Shown here: one piece after another, positions 47,710-61,328 of the stretch
How the letters are laid out: each line of letters starts with the position of its first letter
How positions within the stretch are numbered: position 1 is the first letter of the stretch
Source: Lumbricus rubellus
Lineage: Eukaryota > Annelida > Clitellata > Crassiclitellata > Lumbricidae
Direction of reading: 5' to 3'
Length of the DNA: 64,000 nucleotides
NCBI GenBank assembly: GCA_945859605.1
Contig: OX243815.1
Location: 39,853,959 to 39,917,958 of the forward strand
Program-made: the position numbers and the translations under genes
The notes under the pieces: model-generated
The model's input: only the letters and a program-made list of their open reading frames with translations
Database searches by the model: none
What the model was told of the DNA's origin: nothing

Positions 47710-49704
47710 CTGAAACGGCAACAACACTTGGCAGTGACAGAAAGTAATAACAATTAACGCACAGGCAACAAAACTGAATTTTGCAGTGAAGATGAATTAT
47801 AGCAACAAGTATAAGCCTATGAGTAATCCATATGTCCACTATTTAATTTGAAATTACTCCCATGCTGTCATTTCTGTATAGCCTATTTAGTTGACCGACA
47901 TACCTTAGAAGATATTATACATGTATGTACATTCGAAACCCATGGCCAAATCGAGTCACCTGCTCAGTGGTCCCAATCAACACTAAAATAGCAAATATTT
48001 GCGGAAATAAACAAATGATTCAATACTGGTGACTTGCAACAGTGATATCTACAAATCGAAGCTAATCATAAGAATTCGTTGTCAATAGTTAGAAAGCGAT
48101 TACCTTGAGCTGTGTTTATGGTGAATCGAATGGAATTCCAAAATCGCGGTTGCTTCTTTTCACCATAGATAACGTTGTCATATACGCTAAGGGGGCGTCC
48201 ATAACCGACGTCGCGACATATCGACCGCTCCATAATCTTTATCACAACGGCATGTTATTCATCCATTCATTTCAAGAATTTATATAGCGCCCCTTATCTA
48301 TTCAGAAGCGCTCCCACTGTTCCGAAGCGCTCCCAGTCAAACCACGGTGAAACAAAGAAGTTTTAAGGAGCCTGTGATCTTATTGAAACATGAAACTAAA
48401 CAGGTTTTCATTATTTTATGTTAATAACATAAGTATGAGTAACATAGGCCTATAATCATATATCACATCATGTTATAGGTCATAAATTTATAGAACATTA
48501 GATAAAAAAAAAGGCCGGGGAGGCCTATGAGAGCCTAAGCACACGCAAAAAAGCATCTGTACACCGTGTCAAACTTAATAATCCCTGTAGGCTACGTGTT
48601 ATGCTATAACCACAGTATACTGAGTAGGCCTATAGATATCGTTATCTATACTGTGCTATAACGCAGGTAGGCCTAGGCCCTATACTGTAGATCCTGAAGC
48701 CTACACTTAGGTCTATAGCTGACGAGTCCGGTCTGAAGTAGCCTAAATTTGAAGGGGCTTTGCTATTTTTAGTTTCACACTTTCGATCGACCTGCCACAA
48801 ACTGTTGCTAATAGCCTAATTACATTCCTTAGCCAATGAATCAAGCAGTGATTCTTACCCTTCTTACCTCTTAGACTCGATCTTAGGGTCCTGACAAGGA
48901 GATTTCCTGGTGAATCTGAACCAGTCTAAAGGTACCGCCTCACGTCACGTAAAGTGCTAGCAATTTTCCTCGAGCAGTGCATCGATCTGGCAAGCAGACC
49001 CTTAGGCCTAATTATAAGTCCTCCAGTAACCTAGGGGAACCACCTATTATTGCGTGAACCATAACTTGGAGACATCCCGTCACATCCGTATAAATAGGGT
49101 ACGCCTAACAATTGCACAACGTCATGCATAAGGTAAGTTTATTTCATAATAAAGTTACTATAAATGTCACGGCAGACGGTAGGCTATTAGGCTACATGTG
49201 CACTCGTTAATTATAGCCTACTTGCTTGAACAAATTTCTATTTCGGCCCTCTAGCCTATAGGCCTATATAGGTACCGTATGGCGCGCCGCTCTAAACATG
49301 TAGCTAAATGCTAATTGATTAAATTTTCTTGTCATGACACTTAACATCACGTCGGCTAGTTAACGCAGAGGGTGCCTCTAAGTAGGCCTAGATTTCGTGA
49401 AGTGGATCTATATAAATACTCTAAAGGAACGAATGAATGAATAGCAAGATTGTAAAGTGTGTTAAGCCTATTGAGAAATCTTTCACCGAAATATAAAATT
49501 AATGACAGCCATCTAGGAACCAAATTAACATTCTTAGAAGTTCAAATCTACGATCAAATGATAATTATTATTTCGTTTCACAAGTGAGGTCTATACGTAC
49601 TTACTAACCGATATTAACAAGGCCTAATCATTTACCATCTAAAGTGTAGCCTGTTTATTCACTCGATGGTTTATTCATAGACGAATCTGGGGATTTTTTA
49701 TTTG

Positions 49705-49857
49705 CTATTTTTAGCAACAAAAAGTCGTAGGAACGAAAAAGTCGTTATAACGAGATTAATCTCGTTATAACGAGATTAATCTCGTTATAACGAGATTAAT
49801 CTCGTTATAACGAGATTTTAATTTTTTTTTACCCGATGGCCCGAACGGAGCGCCGTA
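49705..49857 (-). repeat. Right terminal inverted repeat of the 14.6-kb transposon
   Basis: Inverted match to 35226-35377, with four GTTATAAC-centred palindromes, ending GGAGCGCCGTA. TTCAAC follows. Confidence 0.97.
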
Positions 49858-50469
49858 TTCAACCAATACAGTAGGCCCTATCATTATTACATGTAACACG
49901 ACGCTGCATGATGACACACAGTAGACTACTTATCCATTCACTGTTTTTATTATGGCAGCGAGGAGCCTACCTACGTAGGCTGCTACGTGTGCGGCTGAAA
50001 CCTGACACTGGGTGTCGCCCATAATAGGCCTAGATAGGCCTACCGTAAATTTCGTCCTCTTCGATCGGGGACGTATTGCAACTTTCAAGCGCTTGAAGCT
50101 TATTTTTATACGACTGAAAACGGAGCCTCATAGGCCTATTGTTGGGTCGGGATTACTGATGGGGTGTGCTTGAAGTTGTGCTTTACAAATTCACATTTTT
50201 TATATTGCGCTGAACATTGTCATACCTGCTTGACTATTATAGGTCTTTATACTAGTGATGTTGGTGATGGAACAGGTGTCTCTTTGCGCCGTATGTGGCT
50301 GCCTCCAGAGAGTCCGTCGATCGCCTGTCTCTGAAGTGTGTTTGTCTTTGTCAAGTCGCCCTTGTAGCAGCATGGTTGATTGGTTGTGTTAATTATGGCG
50401 CCATAGAATATTGTCGTCATTACATTACATTGTACATTAACCTCCTATTCGACAAACCATTATAATAGC

Positions 50470-50781
50470 CATGGGCGTCCGCAGCGGGGCGCAAGGGGGC
50501 GCAAGTGCGCCCCCCTGGATTTTTCGCATAGTTGCACATAAAGTTAGATTATTTGGTTGTGATTGTTACAACGCGATTTTCAGTGTGTTTTATCGATTCG
50601 TTCTACAAGTTAAACTATTATACGTGTATCTTTCTTTGAGCGCAAAACGTATAGGTAGGCTATACTATAGGATTCTCTCGGGGTAATATGGAAATTCAAA
50701 CTGTCACCCATTAAATTTAGACCATGTGACAATTGTTTAAAAGTTTGCGCCCCCCTAGAAAAATTCCTGTGGACGCCCATG
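50470..50781. mobile_element. hAT-like MITE (312 bp), perfect 8-bp duplication
   Basis: Ends CATGGGCGTCCGCAG and the complement of CATGGGCGTCCACAG. ATAATAGC is duplicated at 50462-50469 and 50782-50789. TGCGCCCCCCT runs lie inside both ends. Confidence 0.93.
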
Positions 50782-50997
50782 ATAATAGCCTGTAATATTA
50801 TGTAGAAGTTGACCTCTGTAACAGATGATACCTCACACCTTCAAGCGACTGTCACACGACGTCTGCTTACGTCACCAGACTGGTTCGTCACCACATTAAC
50901 AGCGTTAATCGATGCATTGAGGTCACACGTTAAGTCCATGACACGTGACTGTTGGGACGAGCAGAACTGTGTGGGCCGTGCATCGATTAACAGTTAA

Positions 50998-51380
50998 CAG
51001 TGTCAGCAGGTCGTCGCGGAAAGCGCTAGTTGGGCTACTTTTCAAAGCGCTCGCGACTGAAATACTGTCGTCCTTGCGACATTTGGGCTCCTTTTGACTT
51101 TTCTCACGGTCGCCAGGGCGACATCCTAAATTCTCAAAAATTGACCGCTGTACACTAGGCCTACTATTACCGTATTTAGGTGTATTTTTTTATGAAATTT
51201 TGTGCGAATGACTAAAAAAGGCTATCAGTTTTTTGGACAGGAAATTTGACATTTCCACAAGATTTGGGCTGGATGACTAAAAAAGTCGTCAGAAATATCG
51301 TTATCTGTTCATCTTGCGATTTTCAGCGACTTTTTAGACGAGATCTGGCGACAAAGTTTTTAAGAAATCTGGCAACCCTT
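50998..51380. mobile_element. hAT-like MITE, relative of 32011-32434
   Basis: The right end AAATCTGGCAACCCTTG matches the left terminus of the 32011 element in inverted form. The left end CAGTGTCAGCAGGTCGTCGC is a worn version of its other terminus. Two ATGACTAAAAAA modules are inside. No target duplication is visible. Confidence 0.7.
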
Positions 51381-54300
51381 GTATGGGTACCGCTAGACAA
51401 TAGACAGCGGTGGGCGTGTTGTTGCCAGTCTGTGGCCGTTGCCGTTTAAGTTACAACAACTGCTCTCCTCCGGGAAGAAGAAGAGACTTGGCAGATCCAC
51501 CCTCAAAACAATAACTGAAAGCACGGTGATACGCAGAGGGACGTACGGACGGACAAGACAGACCGAACCAAGTGACGCGAGCCCTGGATTTATGCGCCAA
51601 ACGAAAACAATATACGCAGGCTGTGAAATAAAAACTCTGGGGCGACAAGCAGTCTGGTGGTTGAAATTAAACCAGAGCCAGCAATACCGCGGGGTCTTTC
51701 AAATTCATTGTCACGACCCACTCGTCAATGTCGTCGCTGTCATCATGATGATGATGAAACTAACGGATTAATCAACCGTACCATTACTAACCACCCTGAC
51801 ACCAATCAACAACCTTGTGCACCTTCACCAAGTCTCAGCTTCATACCCATCACCCTCATGCTGATAAACATTCTCTAATTTCTCTTCATCATAATCAACT
51901 CTCCACTATCATCATCATCATCATCAACCTCCTTGTCGTAATCAATTTTTCCTGCACCATAATCCACCTGAACCTAATCTTCTTCGCCATCATCACCATC
52001 ACCATTAACCTCATTTTAATCATTCTCTTCACCACTGTCACCGTGCTATTTTAGCCCTCAGTTTTCATTGCGTTAATATTTGATGAATGTAAAGTTAAGG
52101 TTGTTGAGTGCATGGCAATACATTTCCCCACACACCACTCCTCATCAGGGTTCTGTATAGTGGCAAAATTAGAGGTGAGTACACACTACAGTTGCCTAGG
52201 TATGTCTATTTCCTCTTATCCCCTATACACTAAACACAAATATTTGTGACTTCAGTACACTCTGTATACCACTGACTACAGCCCAGGGTCCCCATACAAC
52301 TTCTGTTGTAACTGTAAGCCCTTGGTGCACCAACAGAAGAAAAACATATTATCTTGAACAAACCTCACAACCACCCTCGGCCTCAACTTTACCAGAATTA
52401 TGCCTACATCGTTACAATGTCCACCTCTTTACCATAATCATGACCAACTCTTTACCATAATCATGACCAACTCTTTACCATAATCATCAAAACCTCTTTA
52501 CCATAATCATTGAAACCTCTTTGCCATAATCATCCGCCATCTCTTTACCATACTCATCGACCACCTATTTACAATAATCATCGACCACCTCTTTACCATA
52601 ATCATCAAAACCTCTTTACCATAATCATCGAAACCTATGCTGGCGATCGTCATGAAACTCATCTTCTTAATCATCATCTTGACAAGTTCAGTTAGTCCAT
52701 CACCATATGACAACAGTCATCATCCAGGATTCATCCTACAGCAATAATATTGGCTCTAACTGACCTAGTCTCTTGTCAGAAAGATGGGGCGAAGAAATGT
52801 CGCTGCACATTGACAAACACGTGATGACAAAATACATGTTAACATCCTCATTAACACACTGTAAGTCATTATCATCATTGTCATTTACAATGACCAGTAC
52901 AACTGCAAAGCATTTAAGACCCCTTCTCATAGTATACAGACAGATACAAACAATACAAAAAGCCTATGCATATTTAAGCACACTTAAAGGGCGAAAAACC
53001 TTAAAACTGAGAATGATGTTGTCGAGTGTCAGAAGAGGCAAGATTAACATTGGAACGACTATAATTATATATTTACAGATACACTCAACCAGACATGCAA
53101 AGTACAATGCATCATGCTGATGTTCAATACTGAAATGGTTGCCAGAGGAAGCAAATTTATATCCTACAAAGCTCTCAGAAAACACAATTATTCCATAATA
53201 ATGTTTGCCGCACTCATTTTTTTTGCGAGAGCCGGTTGCATGCAAAACACGCGTAAAGCACATGAAATAAAAAAAAGCTGCAAGCAATTCGTAAACTTTA
53301 ACATATATAATTATATTTACTTAATTATCACTGATTATCATAGACTTGTAATCGATACATAACACTCTATTTACAAACGTAAACATACATAGAAAGGTTT
53401 TTTATTGATTTATTTAATGTACAAATTTTCACCTGCCATTTCTTGATTTCAGTTCAAAACTGGACACTTCTCAACATTAAAAAATCTGCCTCTTAAAAAG
53501 GTGCAACACAAAGGGGTAAGGTACAACGTGAGGGTAAAGTAAGTCAACTGCAAAATATATGGAGCACATATTTATCAACACAGTCCACAACAACACTGAG
53601 GCAAAGCTTGGTATCTTACCTATAAACCTGTGGTACAATTGTAGTGCAAGAAAGCACAACTTTTGGGCTATGCATGCGACTTCAAATAAAAGACAATAGA
53701 CATCACTTGGTTGTAGGCCAAGATGGTTTTCAGCTACCATTTCTTTAAAATACAGCTGCAAGTACTTATGCATTTGCTTAGCCATCTTTAATCCATTAAG
53801 CCAAGGGCTGCAATATCATCACTTAGCTACAAGACATCAGTAATTATCAGATCCCACTTTCAGACAATGAATGCATATGCAATTACACATGCACAGCCAT
53901 GTTGAACCCATTAAACCAAGGGCCACAATACATAAATCTCTACAGTAGATTAATTATCATATCCCTTACAGTACGAACACATGCATACTTTGCATAGCCA
54001 TGTAAAACCAATTGATTATACAAAACAGGCTTCATGATCATTGTCAATAGTCTTTGAAACAGTTCAAACCATCATTATTAAACACAAGGCTTTCCTACAC
54101 AAAAGCTGTTTAATAAGCACTGGGCAAATTCACTGTTGCAGAAGCTGTGAGTGAGCACAGTACAATGAAGACTAGCCAAACTGATGAATGCTTTTCATGG
54201 TGCTTTAATCGCCTCTCAAGATTCTGACACCTCTTTGGAACCAGATAATGGAGTACACACTCCTTTCTAATATGTGCCCATTAAGATAGCAAGGTCCTTG

Positions 54301-56652
54301 CAAGTGTAGATTACAACTATAAATAGCTAGTTGTGTGCACAGCTAAAAATAAGCACTTCCAGGTTGCCTAAGTTTTCCAGTGCCACATAAAATGTCTGCC
54401 CAGCAACAATGTACTAACAAATAATAATAATACAAACAAAAATAATGTTGACTCATACAGAAAGTTTAGTAACAAAATACTAACAAATAATAATAGTACT
54501 AAAAAAAGGTAGCCTAATGTTGAATCATTATACAGAAAGCAGATAATCAGAAAGCTTTGTTTCTAATCGATGTGTTGCTTTCGTTGTCCAGTATAATATA
54601 ACAATCACAATTTAAACAATCTCAAAAACAATCACAAAACCATAAGCCCAAAGCATTCGATGCATTTGCTGATGGCTCAAACAGAGCATTCTAAACTTGC
54701 AAAGTCTTTTAACATGTAAAGTTCGTCCACTATTGCTCACAGTTGCACGTGGCTCAAAATCAAAAGCTTTCAACAAACACACGTGATTCTTTTTGTGTAA
54801 TTCTACTAGTAAATATTCAAAAAACACAGAATGTATAAAAATTACTGCACAGATTTATAATGTACAGATTCAAAGTCAAAAGCTCGGAACATAACGAATT
54901 TACTGATCAATAGCAAACTATTTATTACTCATGCTTAGCAAAATCCACAGTTTTAGACCAGCCTAAAGAAGCCTACACAGTTCCATAGAGATTAAAGTCA
55001 TTCCTTAAAAACAAACCAATATTCCAGTAAAGATTAATTTTCGAAAATACTAGTTAATATCTTTTTCATAATATCAAAATAATGAAATTTGTTTCTCGCT
55101 TTTTTTTATCCAACAACCAAGGACGATTTAAAACGAGGTTAACTAAACAACTAAATATTACTACCGTATAATCACGACCTTCAACAATGACAGACGGTCC
55201 GCAAAACAATGTGGTATGATTAACGTAAGAGATCACACGTTCAATGAGTAAGGTAGTCTGCTACGATGGACAACTGGACAAGCAGATCTACCCAAGCTCT
55301 CCTCTCCAGCTGACCGAACCACAGATGATAACAAAACTAACATTGCATACATGTGTTCTTTTAATATGTGGCATGGCGCGTAACTGACAGCATAAATCAC
55401 ACCGAGTATCCCAGTCAGTTCTATAAAGATGGCACGAAAGATGGTCTGACTTTCCTAGACTACGTACAAACACTGCAGCAACCTTTCCCACAGATAATAC
55501 ACTGCAGCATAATATTAGAGGGCTTATATAGCACCCGCCTAAGATATCTACTTTGGTGCATTTGTGGCATGTACAGTTACACTCTCAAAAGTAATATCCA
55601 GTGGCAGCAGGCACTAATGTGACACAAAGTCTCAATAATGAGACACAGGCAGGCACAGTGTGCAGCCAGCATGGTAGTTGGACTAGCATTTCTGTTCCAG
55701 TGTCTGATGGCAGGATGTGAAAACACTGCAAGGTTACAAGACAAATGAAGACCACAAGAAATCTGGACACAATAGTGCCTGCTGTTGCAAGACACCCAAA
55801 GTGTGGCTCAGAGACACCTCATTACATAGCCAAAAATGTCTTACCCCTAAGGCAAAGTGACATTTCACTAAGTACTAATGTTCTAAGAAGACGAAATGGG
55901 GTAAAAACAAGCACACACATACACACAGGCAACAACAAGCACTTGAATCATAATTATTCAACTTGCATAACACATAAATCTTCATTATCCAATGAACTCC
56001 GAAGAGATATCTACAACGAGAAGCCATAGAAATCCTCTTCTATGCCACATCAACGTTCAGAAACATCTAGAAACTGTGCATCAATTTCCTTCTTTCCAAA
56101 CTATCAATAAAGAATGCGCCTAAGTTGTAAAGTCTGTAAGGCTTAAGAAGGCACTATATAAATAGTCCAATTCATTCACACGCATTAGCATCTGGTAAGA
56201 AAATACCAGACAGCTCTGACGGATAAAAAACACTGCTTGTTGGTAGGCCTACATATATCCAATAAATCACTAGTCAGGCAAATGCCACAGAAATCTAGTT
56301 CAGAGAAGAGCTGCCGTAGCTGATCAGCAAAAAGTAACAATTGTATCCACTTCTTTGCACTACAGATAAGATACCAAGACACACACACATACGCTCACAC
56401 ACCACACAATGCAAAGCACCCAGATCTTTCTTAGACATGGACCATCTTCGCAGACCTATGCCCAAGTGCGGAAAAGTATTCAAACAAATTTAGAATTTAA
56501 ATTTAAAGTTCAACAATTGTCCTCAGCCCAGCTGTTGAAGATCACTCAGGATGCAGCACAAACATTAAATACAACAGAACCCAATGTGGAGGGGGGAATT
56601 TCACACCCAAATAGATATTACTGAAAATCAGGCTGTCATCATGCTATTCCTT
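51381..56652. other. Intergenic, no gene recognised
   Basis: Apart from the 24-bp minisatellite at 52421-52632, I see no exon or element with clear ends. Short open frames here look random and are rich in CAT/ATC simple repeats (51740-52050). Confidence 0.4.
52421..52632. repeat. 24-bp minisatellite, ~9 copies
   Basis: The unit is CTCTTTACCATAATCAT plus a variable end (GACCAA, CAAAAC or CGACCAC). On the minus strand each copy reads ATTATGGTAAAGAGG, which looks like a splice donor, but no exon is recognised beside it. Confidence 0.9.
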
Positions 56653-57094
56653 AGGCGTAAAAAAATAAATTGTTGTGTTTCCGGTAACCCGACCGACCCA
56701 TTTTTACGGCCGCGACTCAAATATTTTTGAAAAAAAATTTTATAAAAAAAAAAAAAATTCAAAAAATTTTTTTCAAAAAAATTAATTAATTTTTTTCAAA
56801 AAATATTTTTTTAACATTTGTATTGACATAACATAAGAGACGTCAACAAAATGAAATTAATAGGACTGTTTCTAGAGCAGTTTTAGGTGCAGACAGTCGG
56901 GAAATATTTAGGCAGTTTATACTTGCTGAGAACACGTACTTTGTTTCAGCATGCAAAAAAGACTAGTGGGGTATACTTTTTCGGATAGTCACTGCATAAA
57001 AATATTTTACCAAAATAAAAATATTTTCCGACCTACCTACCTACCCAATTTTTTTTAGCTCTGTTACCGGAAACACAAGATTTTTTTTAGGCCT
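56653..57094. mobile_element. ~0.43-kb inverted-repeat element, copy 1
   Basis: The outer ends carry GTGTTTCCGGTAAC and its complement GTTACCGGAAACAC, with A- or T-runs just outside. GACCGACCC and CCTACCTACCTACCCAA lie inside. The same element occurs inverted at 60413-60835. Confidence 0.75.
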
Positions 57095-60000
57095 TACAAG
57101 TATTAAATCTACCAACAACCAGATCTTTCCAATGCATAAGTATACCAGAGTGTTAATCATAATTAATACCACATGAAAAGATTTCCATTGGTGATATAGA
57201 ACGTTCACTGTCTGGCATCGAAGAAGAAAAACTGAAACCTAATCGGAGACAATTTGGTTGTAAGGTCTGACAACACTTTACTTTCTAATTCTGAATAGTT
57301 ACTCAGACTATTGATAGCGGCACAATGTATCATACACACATTAATATTTAACAATTTGCGTCTGTGAAAAATCATTTAAATTCTCATAAACTATCCTTGG
57401 CAGCGTAAACACAGGGCGAAAACGGTTCAGCAGCATTAATGAAATTCGAAAAAGACTAAAAAGCATAGTGAAACAGAATTTGAGTTTCATGTAGCACCAA
57501 TTGCACCAATTTCAAGAAACATCCTCAACTACTTTGAACATTGTGTGCCACTTACACACACCGATCAGCTGATCATCCATTCAGTCAAAAGTAGTAAATA
57601 AGGCATAAAAACGACGCAGTACAGAGTGTTCCTCAGCACCTGAAGACGAACGATCAAATAGTTCCGACTTTGGGTGACATCTTTAAAAAAATAAATAGTT
57701 GAACATGCAAACAGATGGGCTTTCGTAGCTGACGTGTTTCTTCAGCATCTGTTACAAAGTCTTTTTTTTCTGAATTTTTCGAGTACAGCGAGAGAAGGCG
57801 GAGGAGAAGAAGGAAGAGATTGCGCATTGAAGCTCACCCAGTCCTGCCAGAAACAATGACGAAATGTAGGCTAAAGATTCCTGCAAAATCACACCAAAAG
57901 TCAGTTTGAAAACAGCGGTTTGTAATAACTGGGGCAGTTTTTAAATAGTAACAACTTGGGAAAATCTCATTAAGGTCATGGGCACACGGAATTTCAAGGG
58001 AAATGGCTCCGTTCAAATATGGAGCCCTCGAGTATGTTGGCCCTACTTTGTGACCCCCAAGGCAAAACCATGTTTGATACTCGTGCTTTTCCAGCTATAC
58101 CATCTGACTTTTAATGGCAGTAAAAGGGAAAATAGCAGTAAGACTGATAATTAATAATATGACTGGTCAACTGATAACATAATTATTAATCAGAAATCAG
58201 GCATCACATATGACACAGTGCCAACACGATTTAATTGCCACAAGCCAGCTGTTTGTTCAGTTTTTAAGGGCAATTAAGAACTATTAAAGCCCATTAGGGC
58301 CATTATAATCTCTCAATACCCATTATGAGCCAACAGAGATATAATGTAACTAGTAATTGCCTTTTGTTGTGAAATACAGATGACAGTAAATACTGAGCAT
58401 TAGTTGGTATTAAGGGGGTCTGTGTTAGCTTTCACGTTCAGCAAACTGCTGCTGTTACTCTAATTGCTCTTTAGCAGCTCGACAATTTTTTCAGTAATGG
58501 CTGCACAGTTTCATTTACAGCCAATATTAAAACCAGTTTTAATATGCTTGGTCTCTCAATAATGAACAAGCCTAGGGTTTATTTATCACCATAGAATTAC
58601 AATTACACAGTTAGTGGACACCGTGACATCATGTGTGTTTTATTATGAGCTCATAATGAAAAATGTGCCATTCGTCATATCTTGAATGGAAGGCAGTTGC
58701 TAAATTATATTAAAAATGGCCACCTGCTCTATATGCAGAGCTGGCCAATCGCATAATAATAAAACGCACCAAAGAAAGATGTCACAGTGCCCACTAACTG
58801 TGCAAACTTTCTGTGGTAGCAAAGTGCACTCATGTTCGTCTCAATTGATGTGCGTTGGTAATAACTGAAGTCCTGCCTATAGACGCATGAACCTACTCAT
58901 GAGATTGTCTAGATATAATAATATCTTGTCAGCACACATCAGGAAGTTGAACTGTGCCCAGTCTATAGATAACACGTAACGACAGATTCTCGTGTCAAAA
59001 CTGCCCTGGATATCTGGGTGACTCGTGATGTGATGATCAAGCATGCCATCTGCCCAGGACACATAAATTCAGTAGCTAACTTACTGACCGATCATGCTGC
59101 ATATCTAATATCTATATGATATGGAAAGCTTCAGCCGCTGACCTAAATCGCAGAGTGATCAGATCATGACAGCCGCCCGACGTCCGCATAGGGACATTTT
59201 AATATGGGACTTACTGAATAAGCCAGTCGTTTCTGTCTGGAAAATATCAGAAGCTGACTACATGATGATCAGATGATGACTAAAAACCGACCATTTCTGC
59301 AGTACAGTTAAAAGGGTGCTTTAACAAATCTGAACGCCAGTCATGGATATGCTTTTGAGTTCTAAGCATCAAGTACTGAGACTAGACTTGCAAGCCTCAA
59401 CTGAAGTTTCAGCATGGATTGAAGTTAGGAGGATGTTAAAGCACTTCAAATGGTCCTATTAACAAGTGAGCTCAGCACACCTCACGAAGACTAAGTCTTA
59501 TGTTTGAAGTTGCACCCAGAAACCCTAGCCATGAGAAGTTGGTTGGTATTAATGGAATTTTAATTCCCAATACTAGCTGCTGAATACTATGGTCATGGTT
59601 GACCCTGAGAATTAAAATCTCCCTCAAACTATTAGCCATGCTTCCAAGAAGACTTTTCTATTTAAGTCTGCATCAAACTTGGTTCCCCAGCAACCAACAG
59701 CCTCTATAATGATAAACAGTACAAGTGAACTGGTAGAATTTGGCTATAAAACATCTCAATGAAAATTATTTATCCATTGTAAAAATTTATCGGTATTTAA
59801 AAAAATTAAATTTACTTAATTCATTCGTTACACTTTGTACATTAACAGTGAATATGGATGACATCAACTTGTCCAACAAGTGGGCGAACAACCAGGACAG
59901 AGTAATTATATAATATCCACTCAGCAGGCCCTAACTCTTAAGTGCTACAACACATAGTAAATGTCCTATGACAATAAGTACTCTGTCTCTAACAAGTACT

Positions 60001-60412
60001 CTGAAAGTACTTGCCAAGATGTCAACAACTCACTTCTGATTCACATGTCAAAAACAACAATGAATACAAAAATAGTTAAAGCTGGCACACATAGCCATTC
60101 ACAGAGCAGCATAAAAATCCTTGCAAACATGTTTCAAAACTAATATTAGCAACTGTAATATTTAGTACGGTAATCTATCTATCTAAGAAATTTATGCCCC
60201 TTCAATATAACTACTGAGATGCGCTCCCAACACAGGCTCAGTCAAAAATTAAGACCTGAGCAGAACTTTAATTTCATAAAAAAAGAACCAGAGAGACAGG
60301 ACAGAATAGCACTAGTCAGAAGGGAGGCAATTCTAAAGAAAATGACCTGCGATCAAGAAAACTGTTTTGCGGCACAGCAAGTACGTGGATTGCAGAACCA
60401 TAAGGCCTAAAA
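57095..60412. other. Intergenic, no gene recognised
   Basis: AT-rich, without an exon or element I can identify. An L2/SINE-type tail fragment (GCCCCTTCAATATAAC) is near 60195. Confidence 0.4.
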
Positions 60413-60835
60413 AAAATGTTGTGTTCCCGGTAACAGAGCTAAAAAAAATTGGGTAGGTAGGTCGGAAATTTTTTTTATTTTGGTAAAATATTTTTATGCA
60501 GTGACTATCCGAAAAAGTATACCCCACTAGTCTTTTTTGCACAGAATGGTACACGCTGCAACAAAGTACGTGTTCTAAGCAAGTATAAACTGCCTATTTC
60601 CCCCGACTGTCTGCACCTAAAACTGCTCTAGAAAACAGTCCTATTAATTTCATTTTGTTGACGTCTTTTCTGTTATGTCAATACAAATGTAAAAAAATAA
60701 TTTAAAAAAAAACAATTTAAAATTTTTTTTTTTATTAACAATTTTTTTTAATCAATTTTTTTTACAAAATTATTTGAGTCGCGGCCGTAAAAGAGGGTCG
60801 GTCGGGTTACCGGAAACACAACATTTTTTTACGCC
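60413..60835. mobile_element. ~0.43-kb inverted-repeat element, copy 2 (opposite orientation)
   Basis: Matches 56653-57094 read on the other strand, including GTAGGTAGGTCGG and GGTCGGTCGGGTTACCGG. Confidence 0.75.
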
Positions 60836-61328
60836 CAAACCCACATCTCAAGGCCGAGCACAGAGACCAGAGCATGCCATGGTTAAATTAAAGAGCTTGG
60901 GACCAGAGAAGACAGATACTCTGTCCAGTGTGTCCAGCACAGTGCCAGATGATAGAATAGATCTACATTGAAGGACACACTGCTGGACTGGAAGCCAGTG
61001 GAGTACATCACTCATAAATGCAGAGATGTGGCCTAATTTAGGGACACCACCATCCATTAAAACAAGCAGTCGAACACAAAACACCTTCCACAGGATGCAA
61101 ACAGACCTGTTGAATCTCACAGTACAGCGAAGAGCGGTAGTTCAATAGATTAAAAATGAAGGCTTGGACCTGAGTGGAGGCAGAAGAAGAAGGCAGAAGA
61201 AGAAGAAAAAAGAGAGTGAGTGACAAGCACAGCTGGTGCGAGTGATAGTACTATAGGAACAATGCTGCAATGTAATCTGCAAGAAACAGTTCCTGCTCCA
61301 GGATGACCCCATAACTGAGTTGCTAACT

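Larger units (their letters stand above)
35226..49857. mobile_element. 14.6-kb DNA transposon with palindromic TIRs, IS3EU-like
   Basis: The inverted ends start TACGGCGCTCCGTTCGGGCC and extend 35226-35377 and 49705-49857, near-identical. TTCAAC is duplicated at 35220-35225 and 49858-49863. Each end holds four head-to-tail copies of the palindrome AATCTCGTTATAACGAGATT. Inside are an intact DDE transposase (+) and a HECT/G2E3-like gene (-). A 6-bp duplication plus an integrase-like transposase fits what I recall of the IS3EU superfamily; that label is from memory. Nested insertions: hAT 40436-41673, a mariner remnant near 39085-39640, and LINE pieces at 43136-43640 and 46800-47170. Confidence 0.92.

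Noticed and set aside
48715..48745. Hammerhead-ribozyme-like CTGACGAG
   Set aside because: The GAAA core and the matching stems are missing.
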